Shown here piece by piece: positions 16,611-25,473 of a DNA stretch of 57,015 nucleotides; position 1 is the stretch's first letter; every line of letters starts with the position of its first letter. The notes below the pieces were generated by a model. It was not told the DNA's origin. It saw only the letters and a list, made by a program, of their open reading frames with translations, and did not search any database. The DNA is taken from assembly GCA_902493615.1 (NCBI GenBank), contig CABUQK010000001.1, positions 1 through 57,015 of the forward strand. Reading direction: 5' to 3'. The DNA is from an uncultured Collinsella sp. Lineage in GTDB: Bacteria > Actinomycetota > Coriobacteriia > Coriobacteriales > Coriobacteriaceae. The translations under genes and the position numbers were made by a program.

Positions 16611-17477
16611 ATGCTGACGATCGGGTGTCATCTTTCGACGACGAAGGGCTATCGGGCGATGGGGGAGACGGCGCTGTCCATTGGCGCCAATACCTTTGCG
16701 TTCTTTACGCGCAACCCGCGCGGTGGCAAGGCAAAAGATCTTGACATGGATGACGTGGCGGCTCTGCGCGAGCTTATGGCGCAAAACGACTTTGGACCGC
16801 TGGTGGCGCATGCCCCGTATACCTATAACCCCTGCTCCGCTAAGGAGCGAGCGCGCGAGTTTGCCCTGGAGGCCATGGCCGAGGATCTGCAGCGCATGGA
16901 AGCACTGCCCGGCAACTACTACAATTTTCATCCCGGTGCGCATGTGGGTCAGGGGGCAGACGTCGGCATTCAGATGATTGTTGATACGCTGTGCCAGGTG
17001 ATGTTTGAGGGACAGCAGACGACGGTATTGCTTGAGACCATGGCCGGCAAGGGCACCGAGGTGGGCCGTAGCTTTGAAGAACTGGCGTACATTATCGAGG
17101 GCGTTGCCGCCAAGTGCCCAGAGCTGTCCGATAAGCTGGGCGTTTGTTTGGACACCTGCCATGTGAGCGATGCCGGCTACGACATCATCCATGATCTGGA
17201 CGGCGTACTCGACGAGTTCGATCGCGTGGTGGGTATCGATCGCTTGCACGCCGTACACATCAACGATTCGAAGAACCCTTGTGGCGCCCATAAAGATCGT
17301 CACGAGTGCATCGGCAAGGGATACCTTGGCAGCGAGGAATTTGGTGGCGGTATGCAGGTTATGCAGAATATTGTATCGAATGGCCGTTTGTGTTCGCTGC
17401 CGTTTATTTTGGAGACTCCGAACGAACTTGCAGGTTATGCAGCTGAAATTAGATTATTAAGGTCATTGCAGCAGTAA
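16611..17477 (+). CDS. nfo: Endonuclease IV (AP endonuclease)
   Basis: Cleaves DNA 5' to abasic sites in base excision repair; three-zinc TIM barrel, 288 residues. Seen: IGCHLSTTKGYRAMG, NYYNFHPGAHVGQG (metal His), LLETMAGKGTEVG (Glu), GVCLDTCHVSDAGYD (Asp, His), HINDSKNPCGAHKDRHECIGKG (three ligands). ATG 16611 has AGGAGGGAG eight bases upstream; an ATG at 16593 lies inside the ribosome site and is not favoured. Confidence 0.95.
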   Translation: MLTIGCHLSTTKGYRAMGETALSIGANTFAFFTRNPRGGKAKDLDMDDVAALRELMAQNDFGPLVAHAPYTYNPCSAKERAREFALEAMAEDLQRMEALPGNYYNFHPGAHVGQGADVGIQMIVDTLCQVMFEGQQTTVLLETMAGKGTEVGRSFEELAYIIEGVAAKCPELSDKLGVCLDTCHVSDAGYDIIHDLDGVLDEFDRVVGIDRLHAVHINDSKNPCGAHKDRHECIGKGYLGSEEFGGGMQVMQNIVSNGRLCSLPFILETPNELAGYAAEIRLLRSLQQ

Positions 17478-17538
17478 TGACTGTCACAAAGTAGAGTATT
17501 CCATTCACGTTATGGGTTTGTTTCAATCAGTTTTCTCA

Positions 17539-17567
17539 TTGCAGATTCGTAATTCCGGGTGCATAAT
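17539..17567 (+). promoter_or_regulatory. Promoter of the amino-acid ABC importer
   Basis: TTGCAG (17539-17544), 17-base spacer, CATAAT (17562-17567). A small hairpin GACCTC/GAGGTC (17585-17606) lies in the leader just before the ribosome site. Confidence 0.6.
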
Positions 17568-17624
17568 AGCCAACAGTTTTTGCAGACCTCTGAATCAAAC
17601 GAGGTCACCGGAAGGAGACTGATT

Positions 17625-18485
17625 ATGAAGCTGAAGAAGCTTGGCGCATTTGCCGCCACGGGTGCTATGGCGCTCGCCCTTGCTCTGACGGGCTGCGGTT
17701 CGTCCAACGCCACCTCTAGTTCTGATGCCGGTTCCAGCAGCTCTGACGACGCTAAGGTCGAGAAGGTCGACGGCTCCAAGGAGTACGCGCTCGTCAAGGA
17801 CGGCACGCTGACCGTCGGCACCTCTGCCGAGTACGCGCCGTTTGAGTACAAGGATGACAACGGCGACTACCAGGGCTTTGACCTTGAGCTCATCAAGGCT
17901 ATCGGTGACAAGCTGGGTCTGGATGTCGAGTACGTCAACAATGACTTTGACACGCTGGTTCCGGGCGTCGCTTCGGGCGCCAAGTATGACGTTTCCATCG
18001 CGGCTATCACCGACACGCCCGAGCGTGAGAAGGAAGTCACTTTCTCTGATTCCTACTACATGGACGATCAGGCTATCGTGACCAAGGTCGATAACACCGA
18101 CATCACGGCCGACAACTACAGCGAGAAGCTCAACAACGCCGACGCTACCATCATCGTCCAGTCTGGCTCGACCGCCGAGGCCTTTGCCCAGGAGAACTTC
18201 CCCAAGGCCAAGATCGTCCCCTACAAGGACGCCACCGAGTGCTTCAGTGCCCTGCAGTCCGATAAGGGCGACGCCGTGGTGACCAACCGCTCCGTCGCCA
18301 GCCAGCTGACCGCCGAGCAGTTCAACACCTGCCAGACCATCAAGCAGATCAGCACCGGCGAGGAGTACGCCATCGCCATCAACCAGGGCAACACCAAGCT
18401 CAAGGACGACATCAACCAGGCCATCAAGGACCTGACCGATGACGGTACCGTCGACGCCCTCATGGCTAAGTACAACATCAAGTAA
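17625..18485 (+). CDS. Amino-acid ABC transporter substrate-binding lipoprotein
   Basis: 286-residue family 3 solute-binding protein, anchored outside the membrane. Signal peptide ends in the lipobox LTGC (Cys near residue 24) followed by a Ser-rich linker; the mature part has VGTSAEYAPFEYKDDNGDYQG and AAITDTPEREKEVTFSDSYY, typical for polar amino-acid or cystine/glutamine binders. Strong GAAGGAG site. First gene of a three-gene importer with the permease and ATPase genes; a hairpin after it likely makes it the most abundant product. Confidence 0.95.
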   Translation: MKLKKLGAFAATGAMALALALTGCGSSNATSSSDAGSSSSDDAKVEKVDGSKEYALVKDGTLTVGTSAEYAPFEYKDDNGDYQGFDLELIKAIGDKLGLDVEYVNNDFDTLVPGVASGAKYDVSIAAITDTPEREKEVTFSDSYYMDDQAIVTKVDNTDITADNYSEKLNNADATIIVQSGSTAEAFAQENFPKAKIVPYKDATECFSALQSDKGDAVVTNRSVASQLTAEQFNTCQTIKQISTGEEYAIAINQGNTKLKDDINQAIKDLTDDGTVDALMAKYNIK

Positions 18486-18507
18486 AATAACTACTTGATT
18501 GCGCGCG

Positions 18508-18540
18508 GGCCCTTTCCGTTTTTGGCGGAAAGGGCCTTTG
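18508..18540 (+). terminator. Attenuating hairpin between binding protein and permease genes
   Basis: GGCCCTTTCCG (18508-18518) and CGGAAAGGGCC (18526-18536), 11 perfect pairs, followed by TTTG. Expected to stop part of the transcripts, keeping the binding protein in excess over the permease. Confidence 0.8.
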
Positions 18541-18604
18541 CGCTTCTCTTGACGGAGATCTTTTCCGTCTCGTTTTGCCGGCAACTTCTACGATAGGAGC
18601 CACC

Positions 18605-19966
18605 TTGTCTCGACTGAACAAAGGGGCCGCGGAGCAGCGTTTTCCACTGCTCTCGATGCTCCAAAAGCTGGCCTGTGCCCTGGCTGTGGCGCTCGCCCTG
18701 GTATGCGCGGGGGCCTGCGTGCCCACGACCGCCCAGGCGCTTGAGACCGCAAAGATTACCGCCCGACCCAATACCGGTTCGGGCAGCGATGTGGTCGGCG
18801 GCACCGAGACGCGCATCACTTGGGAAGTTCAGGCCGATGCCGACGAGGAGCTGAGCGGTCTTTCGCTGACGTTTGTCGACGGCACGACGTTTGGTACCGA
18901 TGACACGCGATTGACGATGCTCTCGGGCGAGGACCTCATGGATCGTACGCCCATGAAGCCCACGTGCAAGGCTGACGGCCAGACGCTCAAGATTGACTTT
19001 GGCGAGACGGCGCCTGCCGGCGGCTATTTCCGCGTCGAGGTTTACGGCGTGACCTTCCCCGTCGAGGGCGGCGATGAGGCCTTTAGCGGCACCTATACGC
19101 TCGCCGACGGCTCGACCAAGAAGATCTCCAAGATTCCGTCGGTGGAGATCAAGGGCGTGACGGCCTTCGATAACTTCTTGGCCGACCTTAAAGAGCGGCC
19201 GTGGGTCGAGGCTTGGAACTCCAATATGTTCCTGCGCCTGTTCCTGAACCCGGTCATTTTGGTCCAGAGCCTCCCGATCGTCTTCAAGGGCTTCCTCATG
19301 TCGCTTTCGATCGTGCTTGTGGCGTTTCCGCTGGCAATTCCCTTCGGTTTTGCCCTGTCGCTCATGCGCATTTCCAAGTCGCGCATCCTTCGCTGCCTTG
19401 CCGGCATCTATGTGAATATCATCCGCGGCACGCCGGCGTTCTTGCAGATCTACATTGCGTTCTTTGGCTTGCCGCTGGCCGGTGTCAAAGTGGACGACTA
19501 TGTGCTGGGTGTTATCGTCATGGCCATGAACTCGTCTGCGTACCTGTGCGAGATCTTCCGTGCCGGTATTCAGTCGATCCCCAAGGGTCAAAACGAGGCT
19601 GCTCGCTCGCTGGGCATGAATGCCTTCCAGACGCTGCTCTATGTCATGATTCCGCAGACGTTCCGCAATGTCCTGCCTACGCTGACCAGCGAGTTCATCC
19701 TGCTCTACAAGGACATGTCGCTGCTTGCCGCCGTGGGTGTCGTCGAGATCGTCATGAACGCCCGCACCATCGTGGCCACGACGGGCTCCATCACGCCGTA
19801 TGTGGTTGCCGCTCTGTTCTATCTGGTCATTACCCTGCCGCTTGCGCGCTTGGTGAGCGGTCTTGAGGCGAGGCTTTTGGGCACGGCCGAGACCAAGAAG
19901 AAGCGTCCCACCAAGAGCGCCGGACAGGTTGTCGCGACGCCCGCCGATCATATCGCCGGTCTGTAA
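18605..19966 (+). CDS. Amino-acid ABC permease with an added N-terminal extracellular domain
   Basis: 453 residues. The C-terminal 240 form a HisM/GlnP permease: segment FLMSLSIVLVAFPLAIPFG, the EAA loop EAARSLGMNAFQTLLYVMIP, and about five membrane helices. Unusually, residues 1-45 are a signal-like segment ending in AQA, and residues about 46-185 are a beta-rich, Asp/Gly/Thr-rich extracytoplasmic region of no recognised family. TTG start at 18605 follows ATAGGAG; a TTG ten codons upstream lacks a site. Ordinary permeases of this type have about 220 residues, so the extension is real and large. Confidence 0.9.
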   Translation: MSRLNKGAAEQRFPLLSMLQKLACALAVALALVCAGACVPTTAQALETAKITARPNTGSGSDVVGGTETRITWEVQADADEELSGLSLTFVDGTTFGTDDTRLTMLSGEDLMDRTPMKPTCKADGQTLKIDFGETAPAGGYFRVEVYGVTFPVEGGDEAFSGTYTLADGSTKKISKIPSVEIKGVTAFDNFLADLKERPWVEAWNSNMFLRLFLNPVILVQSLPIVFKGFLMSLSIVLVAFPLAIPFGFALSLMRISKSRILRCLAGIYVNIIRGTPAFLQIYIAFFGLPLAGVKVDDYVLGVIVMAMNSSAYLCEIFRAGIQSIPKGQNEAARSLGMNAFQTLLYVMIPQTFRNVLPTLTSEFILLYKDMSLLAAVGVVEIVMNARTIVATTGSITPYVVAALFYLVITLPLARLVSGLEARLLGTAETKKKRPTKSAGQVVATPADHIAGL

Positions 19967-19978
19967 GGAGGTCCTGTC

Positions 19979-20719
<741 letters not shown>

Positions 20720-20742
20720 CCGGTTGATGTAACTGCCGTTGC

Positions 20743-20782
20743 AAAAGAGCGGGGCTGGACTTGAATCCAGCCCCGCTCTTTT
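20743..20782. terminator. Terminator of the ABC importer operon
   Basis: AAAAGAGCGGGGCTGGA and TCCAGCCCCGCTCTTTT form 17 perfect pairs with a 6-base loop. The A/T ends make it work in both directions, so it also serves the flavodoxin gene on minus. Confidence 0.93.
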
Positions 20783-20834
20783 GTAGGGATGGGGATGCGC
20801 TTTGATGCAGGCTCTCTTGGAGGCCCTGGGTTCG

Positions 20835-21254
20835 TTACGCGAGCTCGGCTCCGAGGGCCTTGCAAGCGGTCTCGCCCTCGTCGTCGGGCGCGTCGTAGCA
20901 GATGGTGGAGTCCACGACGTTGACGCCCGCCTCGTCGGCGTCCGCCTTCCAGTTGTCCATCCATTCGCCCTCGGCCCACGAATAAGAGCCAAAGAGGACG
21001 ACCTTCTTGTCGCCGAGGGTCTCCTTGACCTCATCCCACATGGGCTGGAACTCATCGTATTCAAGCTCCTCGGAACCCATGGCGGGGCAGCCGAAGGCGA
21101 AGGCATCATATTCGGCGACCTTGTCGGCAGAGAAGTCGGCGCAGGAGATGACCTCTGCCTCGGCGCCGGCACCGGTTGCGCCCTCGGCAACGAAGTTTGC
21201 CATGGCCTCGGTGTTGCCTGTACCGCTCCAGTAGACGACTGCGATCTTGCTCAT
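20835..21254 (-). CDS. Flavodoxin
   Basis: 139-residue FMN electron carrier. The phosphate loop VVYWSGTGNTEAMA is at the N-terminus; the FMN loops follow in FGCPAMGSEE and LFGSYSWAEGEWM. Length and charge are typical of anaerobe flavodoxins. ATG follows AAAGGAAG. It lies 46 bases downstream of the DUF3793 gene in the same direction, a pairing seen in clostridia and coriobacteria, suggesting a shared iron-limitation or redox role. Confidence 0.93.
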   Translation of the reverse strand: MSKIAVVYWSGTGNTEAMANFVAEGATGAGAEAEVISCADFSADKVAEYDAFAFGCPAMGSEELEYDEFQPMWDEVKETLGDKKVVLFGSYSWAEGEWMDNWKADADEAGVNVVDSTICYDAPDDEGETACKALGAELA

Positions 21255-21300
21255 ATGTCTTCCTTTCGGTTGTGCGGCGTGCGGCCGCGTTTTGTATGCT

Positions 21301-22005
21301 CTATCGGGTTGCCTGGACAAGTTGTCCCAGAGTGCAGCCCTGTTGATAGATGTAGGTAAGGTATTGCGTGCATGCGCGATAGGAATCGAAGGTCGTGAGC
21401 GCCTGCTCAACGTTTGTGTATACCTTCCATGCGCCAAAGACCTTATAGTTTTCGCCGTGCTGGACGATAAACTGATGGACATCTTCGTAGGGATAGCCCA
21501 AAAAATAGCCAATTTCGTGGGGGAACTCGCACATGCACCCCGTATCGCAGTGCCTATTTCGCGCGAGCGCGCAGACGCTGCCGTCATAGGCGCTCTCTGC
21601 GGCATTGCTGCTTGCCAGCGTGATGCGCGCGGCGAGATGCACCAGGGACGCGGGCAGGTTGTGGACATCGTAACCTTCGGCGGCAAGCGCCGTCGTGGCG
21701 CGGGGGTCGGAGAGGTATCGCATGAGGTCTGCAGGGCGGTACACATAGATGAGCGCTCCGCAGGGGCGCCAGACCAAAACGCTCATATGGATCCCGAGTG
21801 GCTGGAGCTCGCGGTTGCATTGGGCTATGACGGCGAGCAGGCGAGAGCGTCGCTCTTCGATATGGGCGGCGCTGGGTTTTCCGTTTTGGTTGGCGTAAAC
21901 GCCGGGATAGGTAAAGAGCGAAGCCGGCTTGATACCTGCGAGCGTAGGGGAGCAGTTGCGCACGACAGCCGTTTGGTATGTTGGGATGTCAATGGTTCGA
22001 GTCAC
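21301..22005 (-). CDS. DUF3793 family protein
   Basis: 234 residues. The DUF3793 signature is CEFPHEIGYFLGYPYEDV with the later GAWKVYTNVEQAL and the CTQYL stretch. Function is unknown; the family is found in anaerobes, often beside flavodoxin genes as here. Cys-rich in the central part (CDTGCMCEFPHE), so a metal or cluster site is possible. GTG start follows AAAGGGG. Confidence 0.85.
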   Translation of the reverse strand: MTRTIDIPTYQTAVVRNCSPTLAGIKPASLFTYPGVYANQNGKPSAAHIEERRSRLLAVIAQCNRELQPLGIHMSVLVWRPCGALIYVYRPADLMRYLSDPRATTALAAEGYDVHNLPASLVHLAARITLASSNAAESAYDGSVCALARNRHCDTGCMCEFPHEIGYFLGYPYEDVHQFIVQHGENYKVFGAWKVYTNVEQALTTFDSYRACTQYLTYIYQQGCTLGQLVQATR

Positions 22006-22098
22006 GATGCCCCTTTCGGGTCCTCAGTTGTTAGCCTAGGAAAACTTATACACGAAAGTAAGCCATGGTCAACAAAAAAGTTTGAAGAGGGAAACTAA

Positions 22099-22152
22099 TT
22101 GACCGAACAGACATGATTTTGGGTTAAGATGGGGACACCCCATGGGGGTATC
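22099..22152 (+). promoter_or_regulatory. Promoter-like region with CsoR-type palindrome
   Basis: ACCCCATGGGGGT (22137-22149), extended to CACCCCATGGGGGTATC, resembles CsoR/CstR-family operators (G/C-run palindromes near ATACCCC). It lies just after TTGACC (22099) and TTAAGAT (22124-22130), although the spacing of these is long, and ahead of the metal-binding protein gene. Confidence 0.55.
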
Positions 22153-22180
22153 TAGATAGGGCTACTTGAAAGGGGAACGC

Positions 22181-22564
22181 ATGAGTGACTTGCTCAGCCC
22201 TGCGAATTTCATCGTGCTGGCCGTCATTGCCGTCGGCATGTTTTTTGGACTGCGTCGCATTGCCGCTTCGACACACGGGAAGAGTTGTTGCAGCGATGGT
22301 GCGAGCGGCAAGAAGGCCAAAAAGGTTGTTGTGGTGGATACCGATGCGTCACACTATCCCTATAGCGATGAGCTGCTCATCGGCGGCATGAGCTGTGACG
22401 GCTGCGCTCAGAACGTAGCCAATGCCCTCAATGCGCTGGATGGCGTGTGGGCAACGGTGACGTATGCGGATCACACGGCACGTGTGCGCTCTAAACAGCC
22501 GGTTGACCGCGGTGTCCTCGAGACGGCCGTGAAAGACGCGGGCTACTACGTCATGACGCTGTAG
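22181..22564 (+). CDS. Membrane-anchored heavy-metal-associated (HMA) domain protein
   Basis: 127 residues: one N-terminal membrane helix (FIVLAVIAVGMFFGL), a short basic/cysteine segment (GKSCCSDG) like FeoB-associated proteins, then an HMA domain from about residue 60 with the metal motif GMSCDGCAQNV (CxxC). HMA domains carry Cu+ or other soft metals. The CsoR-like palindrome upstream supports copper or sulfide-linked control. ATG at 22181 follows AAAGGGG. No metal P-type ATPase is adjacent, which is unusual. Confidence 0.85.
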   Translation: MSDLLSPANFIVLAVIAVGMFFGLRRIAASTHGKSCCSDGASGKKAKKVVVVDTDASHYPYSDELLIGGMSCDGCAQNVANALNALDGVWATVTYADHTARVRSKQPVDRGVLETAVKDAGYYVMTL

Positions 22565-22590
22565 GCCTTGCCTTGGATGCGCTTCCTTGG

Positions 22591-23016
22591 CTAGGCTCGT
22601 CCGCGCAGTTCGATGTCTTGGATATCGTCGAAGTCGATGGCGATGTCTTTGAGCTTGAGGAGCTTGAACGCGGGAAGCACTTCGTCGAGAATGCCGGTGC
22701 GGCTGCGATAGCCGTATGTATCGTAATAGGTGACGCGCACCAGGTCGCCGCGTTTGAGGTCCTTGAGCTTTTTCGAAAGCTCGAGGGCTTTTTCTTCCGT
22801 GAGCTCGCATTTTGGCTCGGCGGTGATCTCTTGTTTGCGCACGAGCTCGTAGTATCCCGTGAGGGCGGCAAAGGGCATAAACTGCGCGGCCCGGCCGGCA
22901 CGGACGGCGCCGTTAGCGGTGAGCTTGGGGTCGGCGGAACGACGTCTTCCCTCGGGGTCCGCTAGACGTTCAAAAGGTGTCGGTGGCCGTATCGGCTGTT
23001 GTTGGGGCTTAGGCAC
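22591..23016 (-). CDS. YolD-like protein
   Basis: 141 residues with the YolD core (AAQFMPFAALTGYYELVRKQE, then DLVRVTYYDTYGYRS). YolD-like proteins are paired with Y-family polymerases in Gram-positive bacteria and phages and are thought to act like UmuD partners. GTG start at 23016, preceded by TAGGAGG, overlaps the polymerase stop codon by 8 bases, so translation is coupled. Confidence 0.88.
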   Translation of the reverse strand: MPKPQQQPIRPPTPFERLADPEGRRRSADPKLTANGAVRAGRAAQFMPFAALTGYYELVRKQEITAEPKCELTEEKALELSKKLKDLKRGDLVRVTYYDTYGYRSRTGILDEVLPAFKLLKLKDIAIDFDDIQDIELRGRA

Positions 23017-24514
23017 GGTGTCCTCCTACCTGATCGTTGCGTTCGCGTGCGGTGGCGCCGGCGGTAAAGCTTAATCCCTTGACGAGCGCGTTCTTGCCGT
23101 ACTTGCCTTTCACGGCCAGGACGGCGCGCGCCAGGTCGCGCTCGCGCTCATCGGCCTCGATATTGCTGAACAGATCGATGGTGGCAAATTCCTCGGGCAT
23201 GAGGTTGCCAAAGCCCAAGTTGACGCGCTTGACCGGTCGTTTGGGATCGACAGTCTGCGCCCAGAGCTCATCGAAATAGCCCATGATCTTCTTAAACGAA
23301 TTGGTGCGCTCGGGCAGCTTTCGCGAGGCGTTAGAGTGCGCGAAGAGCGCGGCATAGCCACCACGCGGTTTGCCGCCATGCTCTCCCACAAAGATGCCAT
23401 CGATTGCCTGCGCCTCGCGCACCAGACGACGCCGTTCGTCATCGCACTGGACGGGCTTGGGCGCACGGGGCGCGAGCTCGGGGCCGGTGGTTGCGGTGGG
23501 TTCGATGCTCGACGTGCTCGAGCGCAGGTGTCCGCACCCGTCCACATATTGCGCAGTACCGCTGGCATCGAGCCTACGGATGTCGGCGCGCTCACTCGCG
23601 TAGCCCACAAAGAGCGAGATACTGTCACACACCACGTGCTTATCGACCAAGTCTAGTACGGCGTTGTCGACCATCTCGCGCAAGACGGTGTAGGCCTGTT
23701 CGTAGGCATAGCCTTTCGAGAGCACCTGTCCTGTGGTAGTTGAGGTCGCCTGCGGACGATAAGCCTGGATATCGGCGATGGTTGTCGGCTCGCGCCCAAA
23801 GGCGTGGTCGATAAGATACTCGGCATTGACGCCGAGCTCGTCGTAGAGCAGGTTTTCGTCGAGCGCCGCGACGCCCATCAGGTCGTAGACGCCGTATTTT
23901 TCGAGTCGTGCTGCCACGCCGGGCCCGATGCCCCAGATATCGGTGATGGGACGATGGGGCCAGATCTCCTTGCGAAAGGTCTCGTCGTCGAGTATGCCGA
24001 TGCGGCTGGGTACGTGCTTGGCAGTAATGTCGAGCGCTACCTTGGCCTGGAATAGGTTGGGGCCGATGCCGACCGTCGCCGTGATGCCGGTGCGCGCGAG
24101 GACCTCGTCGCGCAACATGCAGGCAAAGCCTTTGGCATTGGTATGGTAGAGGTCTAGATAGGGCGTCACGTCGATAAAGCATTCGTCGATGGAGTAAACG
24201 TGCACGTCTTGCGGACTCACGTATTCCAGATAGATGCCGTAGATTTGCGCCGACACCTCCATGTAGTGCTGCATGCGCGGTACGGCTTTGATGTAGTCGA
24301 TGCCGTCGGGAATCTCGAACAGACGGCATCGATTGTGTATCCCGAGGTCCTTCATGGCCTGTGTGATGGCGAGGCAGATGGTCGTGCGTCCGCGTGATTC
24401 ATCGGCAACGACCAGGCACGTAGTGAGTGGGTCGAGTCCGCGGTCGACGCACTCGACGCTGGCGTAAAACGTCTTAAGGTCGATGCAGATATAGGTGTGA
24501 CGCTCGTGCCCCAC
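23009..24514 (-). CDS. Y-family DNA polymerase (UmuC/DinB-like)
   Basis: Error-prone translesion polymerase of 501 residues. Catalytic motifs are present: CIDLKTFYASVECV (first Asp) and VYSIDECFIDV (Asp-Glu pair); ITATVGIGPNLFQAKVALD and WGIGPGVAARL complete palm and thumb, and the C-terminal little-finger domain follows. GTG 24514 is favoured by GGGAGG; the frame extends to 24535. Upstream lie a promoter and two LexA-like boxes, indicating SOS control. Operon with the YolD-like gene. Confidence 0.93.
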   Translation of the reverse strand: MGHERHTYICIDLKTFYASVECVDRGLDPLTTCLVVADESRGRTTICLAITQAMKDLGIHNRCRLFEIPDGIDYIKAVPRMQHYMEVSAQIYGIYLEYVSPQDVHVYSIDECFIDVTPYLDLYHTNAKGFACMLRDEVLARTGITATVGIGPNLFQAKVALDITAKHVPSRIGILDDETFRKEIWPHRPITDIWGIGPGVAARLEKYGVYDLMGVAALDENLLYDELGVNAEYLIDHAFGREPTTIADIQAYRPQATSTTTGQVLSKGYAYEQAYTVLREMVDNAVLDLVDKHVVCDSISLFVGYASERADIRRLDASGTAQYVDGCGHLRSSTSSIEPTATTGPELAPRAPKPVQCDDERRRLVREAQAIDGIFVGEHGGKPRGGYAALFAHSNASRKLPERTNSFKKIMGYFDELWAQTVDPKRPVKRVNLGFGNLMPEEFATIDLFSNIEADERERDLARAVLAVKGKYGKNALVKGLSFTAGATARERNDQVGGHRA

Positions 24515-24526
24515 GCGTCCTCCCAT

Positions 24527-24557
24527 CAAACACATGTTCTTATCGAATACATGTTCG
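24527..24557 (-). promoter_or_regulatory. Two tandem LexA-like boxes
   Basis: On the minus strand CGAACATGTATTCG (24557-24544) and AGAACATGTGTTTG (24540-24527) match the Gram-positive SOS box CGAACrnryGTTyG at most positions, with one and about two deviations. The first directly follows the -10 hexamer, so LexA binding would block the promoter. Confidence 0.7.
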
Positions 24558-24586
24558 ATAATACCCGCTCATTCGGACACCGTCAA
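24558..24586 (-). promoter_or_regulatory. Promoter of the polymerase-YolD operon
   Basis: On the minus strand TTGACG (24586-24581), a 17-base spacer and TATTAT (24563-24558) form a strong sigma-70-type promoter that abuts the SOS boxes. Confidence 0.8.
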
Positions 24587-24588
24587 AA

Positions 24589-24621
24589 CCTGCCAAAAAG
24601 GGACTGGTTTGTTTTGATAGG
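24589..24621 (+). repeat. GGGAC-core hairpin, left of the ADH-like gene
   Basis: Arms CCTGCCAAAA (24589-24598) and TTTTGATAGG (24612-24621) surround AGGGACTGGTTTG. Same core as elements at 25322, 51432 and 52645. Reads toward the ADH-like gene. Confidence 0.7.
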
Positions 24622-24698
24622 TATGGTCGTGCGGTTGGATTGGGTTTTAACGCAGCTCTAAAGAGTGCGAAACAGCTCGGAAAACCTCGCTTCGTAGT

Positions 24699-25274
24699 AT
24701 GAGCCTAACGATTGATACCGCCTATACGCACGGAAGGGTTGTGGGAAAGATGGTCAATTATGGGTTTGGTATGCCAACGCGCCTTGTTGCGGATGGAGAC
24801 GTGGCTCGCTGGTGCGGACGATTGGTCGCTCACTACGGTGGCACCAAGGCACTGGTCGTGCTGGGAGGCGACAAGCACACGCGTGATGAACTCGTTTCGG
24901 CGGCGCTTGGTTCGCTCGATCGAGCTCTGCTCGAACGCGTACTCTTTCGTTGCGGCTTGGTCGGGGGCGACGGGGGAGACGATTTGGTCGATGAGGCCGT
25001 GGCCCTGGCGACCGACGAAGGCGTGGACTTTGTCCTGGCGATTGGCGATGCCGATACGGCGGGCTTTGCGCGCGAGCTCGCGCGGCGCATGGCGGCGCTC
25101 GATGCCGGCGAAGACGGCTTTGTGCCTTATGGATGCATTGTCTCGGAGGGCAAGGTACCTGCTGTCGTGGGAGCCGGCGAGGTGCCCGTTTTTGCCATCA
25201 TTGCGCCCGAATTGCTGGAGGGTATCGGGTCTCCTCTGCGCGAGCTGCTCGGCAGTGTGTGCGCCGCGGCCTAA
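24699..25274 (+). CDS. Half iron-containing alcohol dehydrogenase-like protein
   Basis: 191 residues resembling only the NAD-binding N-terminal domain of iron-dependent alcohol dehydrogenases: NYGFGMPTRLVADGD, ALVVLGGDKHTRDELVS, LVDEAVALATDEGVDFVLAIGD. The GGGSxxD motif is degenerate (IGDADT) and the C-terminal metal-binding domain is absent, so dehydrogenase activity is unlikely. The frame is intact, so it is either a decayed remnant or a reused NAD-fold. No convincing ribosome site precedes the ATG. Bracketed by GGGAC-core hairpins. Confidence 0.6.
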   Translation: MSLTIDTAYTHGRVVGKMVNYGFGMPTRLVADGDVARWCGRLVAHYGGTKALVVLGGDKHTRDELVSAALGSLDRALLERVLFRCGLVGGDGGDDLVDEAVALATDEGVDFVLAIGDADTAGFARELARRMAALDAGEDGFVPYGCIVSEGKVPAVVGAGEVPVFAIIAPELLEGIGSPLRELLGSVCAAA

Positions 25275-25280
25275 TATCTG

Positions 25281-25354
25281 CCATAAAAGGATGGGTTAGT
25301 TTTGGTTGGTAAAGCGTTTGACCTGCCAAAATAAACCTGTCCCTTTTTGGTCGG
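25281..25354 (-). repeat. GGGAC-core hairpin pair, right of the ADH-like gene
   Basis: 25322-25354 has arms CCTGCCAAAA and TTTTGGTCGG around AAACCTGTCCC, inverted relative to the left copy. A degenerate copy (25281-25309, AAAAGGATGGGTTAG) lies beside it in opposite orientation, so the two form a mosaic pair. Confidence 0.65.
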
Positions 25355-25473
25355 TTGCCGTTTAGGGGCGGATTGGCAACGCTCGCTGATTATGGTCTTG
25401 ACCTGCGCTAGAATAGTGGCATCTGAATGTCCGGGCGCATGGAGGCGTGCGCCCGTATGCTGAGGAGGACTCT

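Noticed and set aside
21990..22010. tRNA-like GGTTCGAGTC stretch
   Set aside because: No matching acceptor or anticodon arms; it is the start of the DUF3793 gene.
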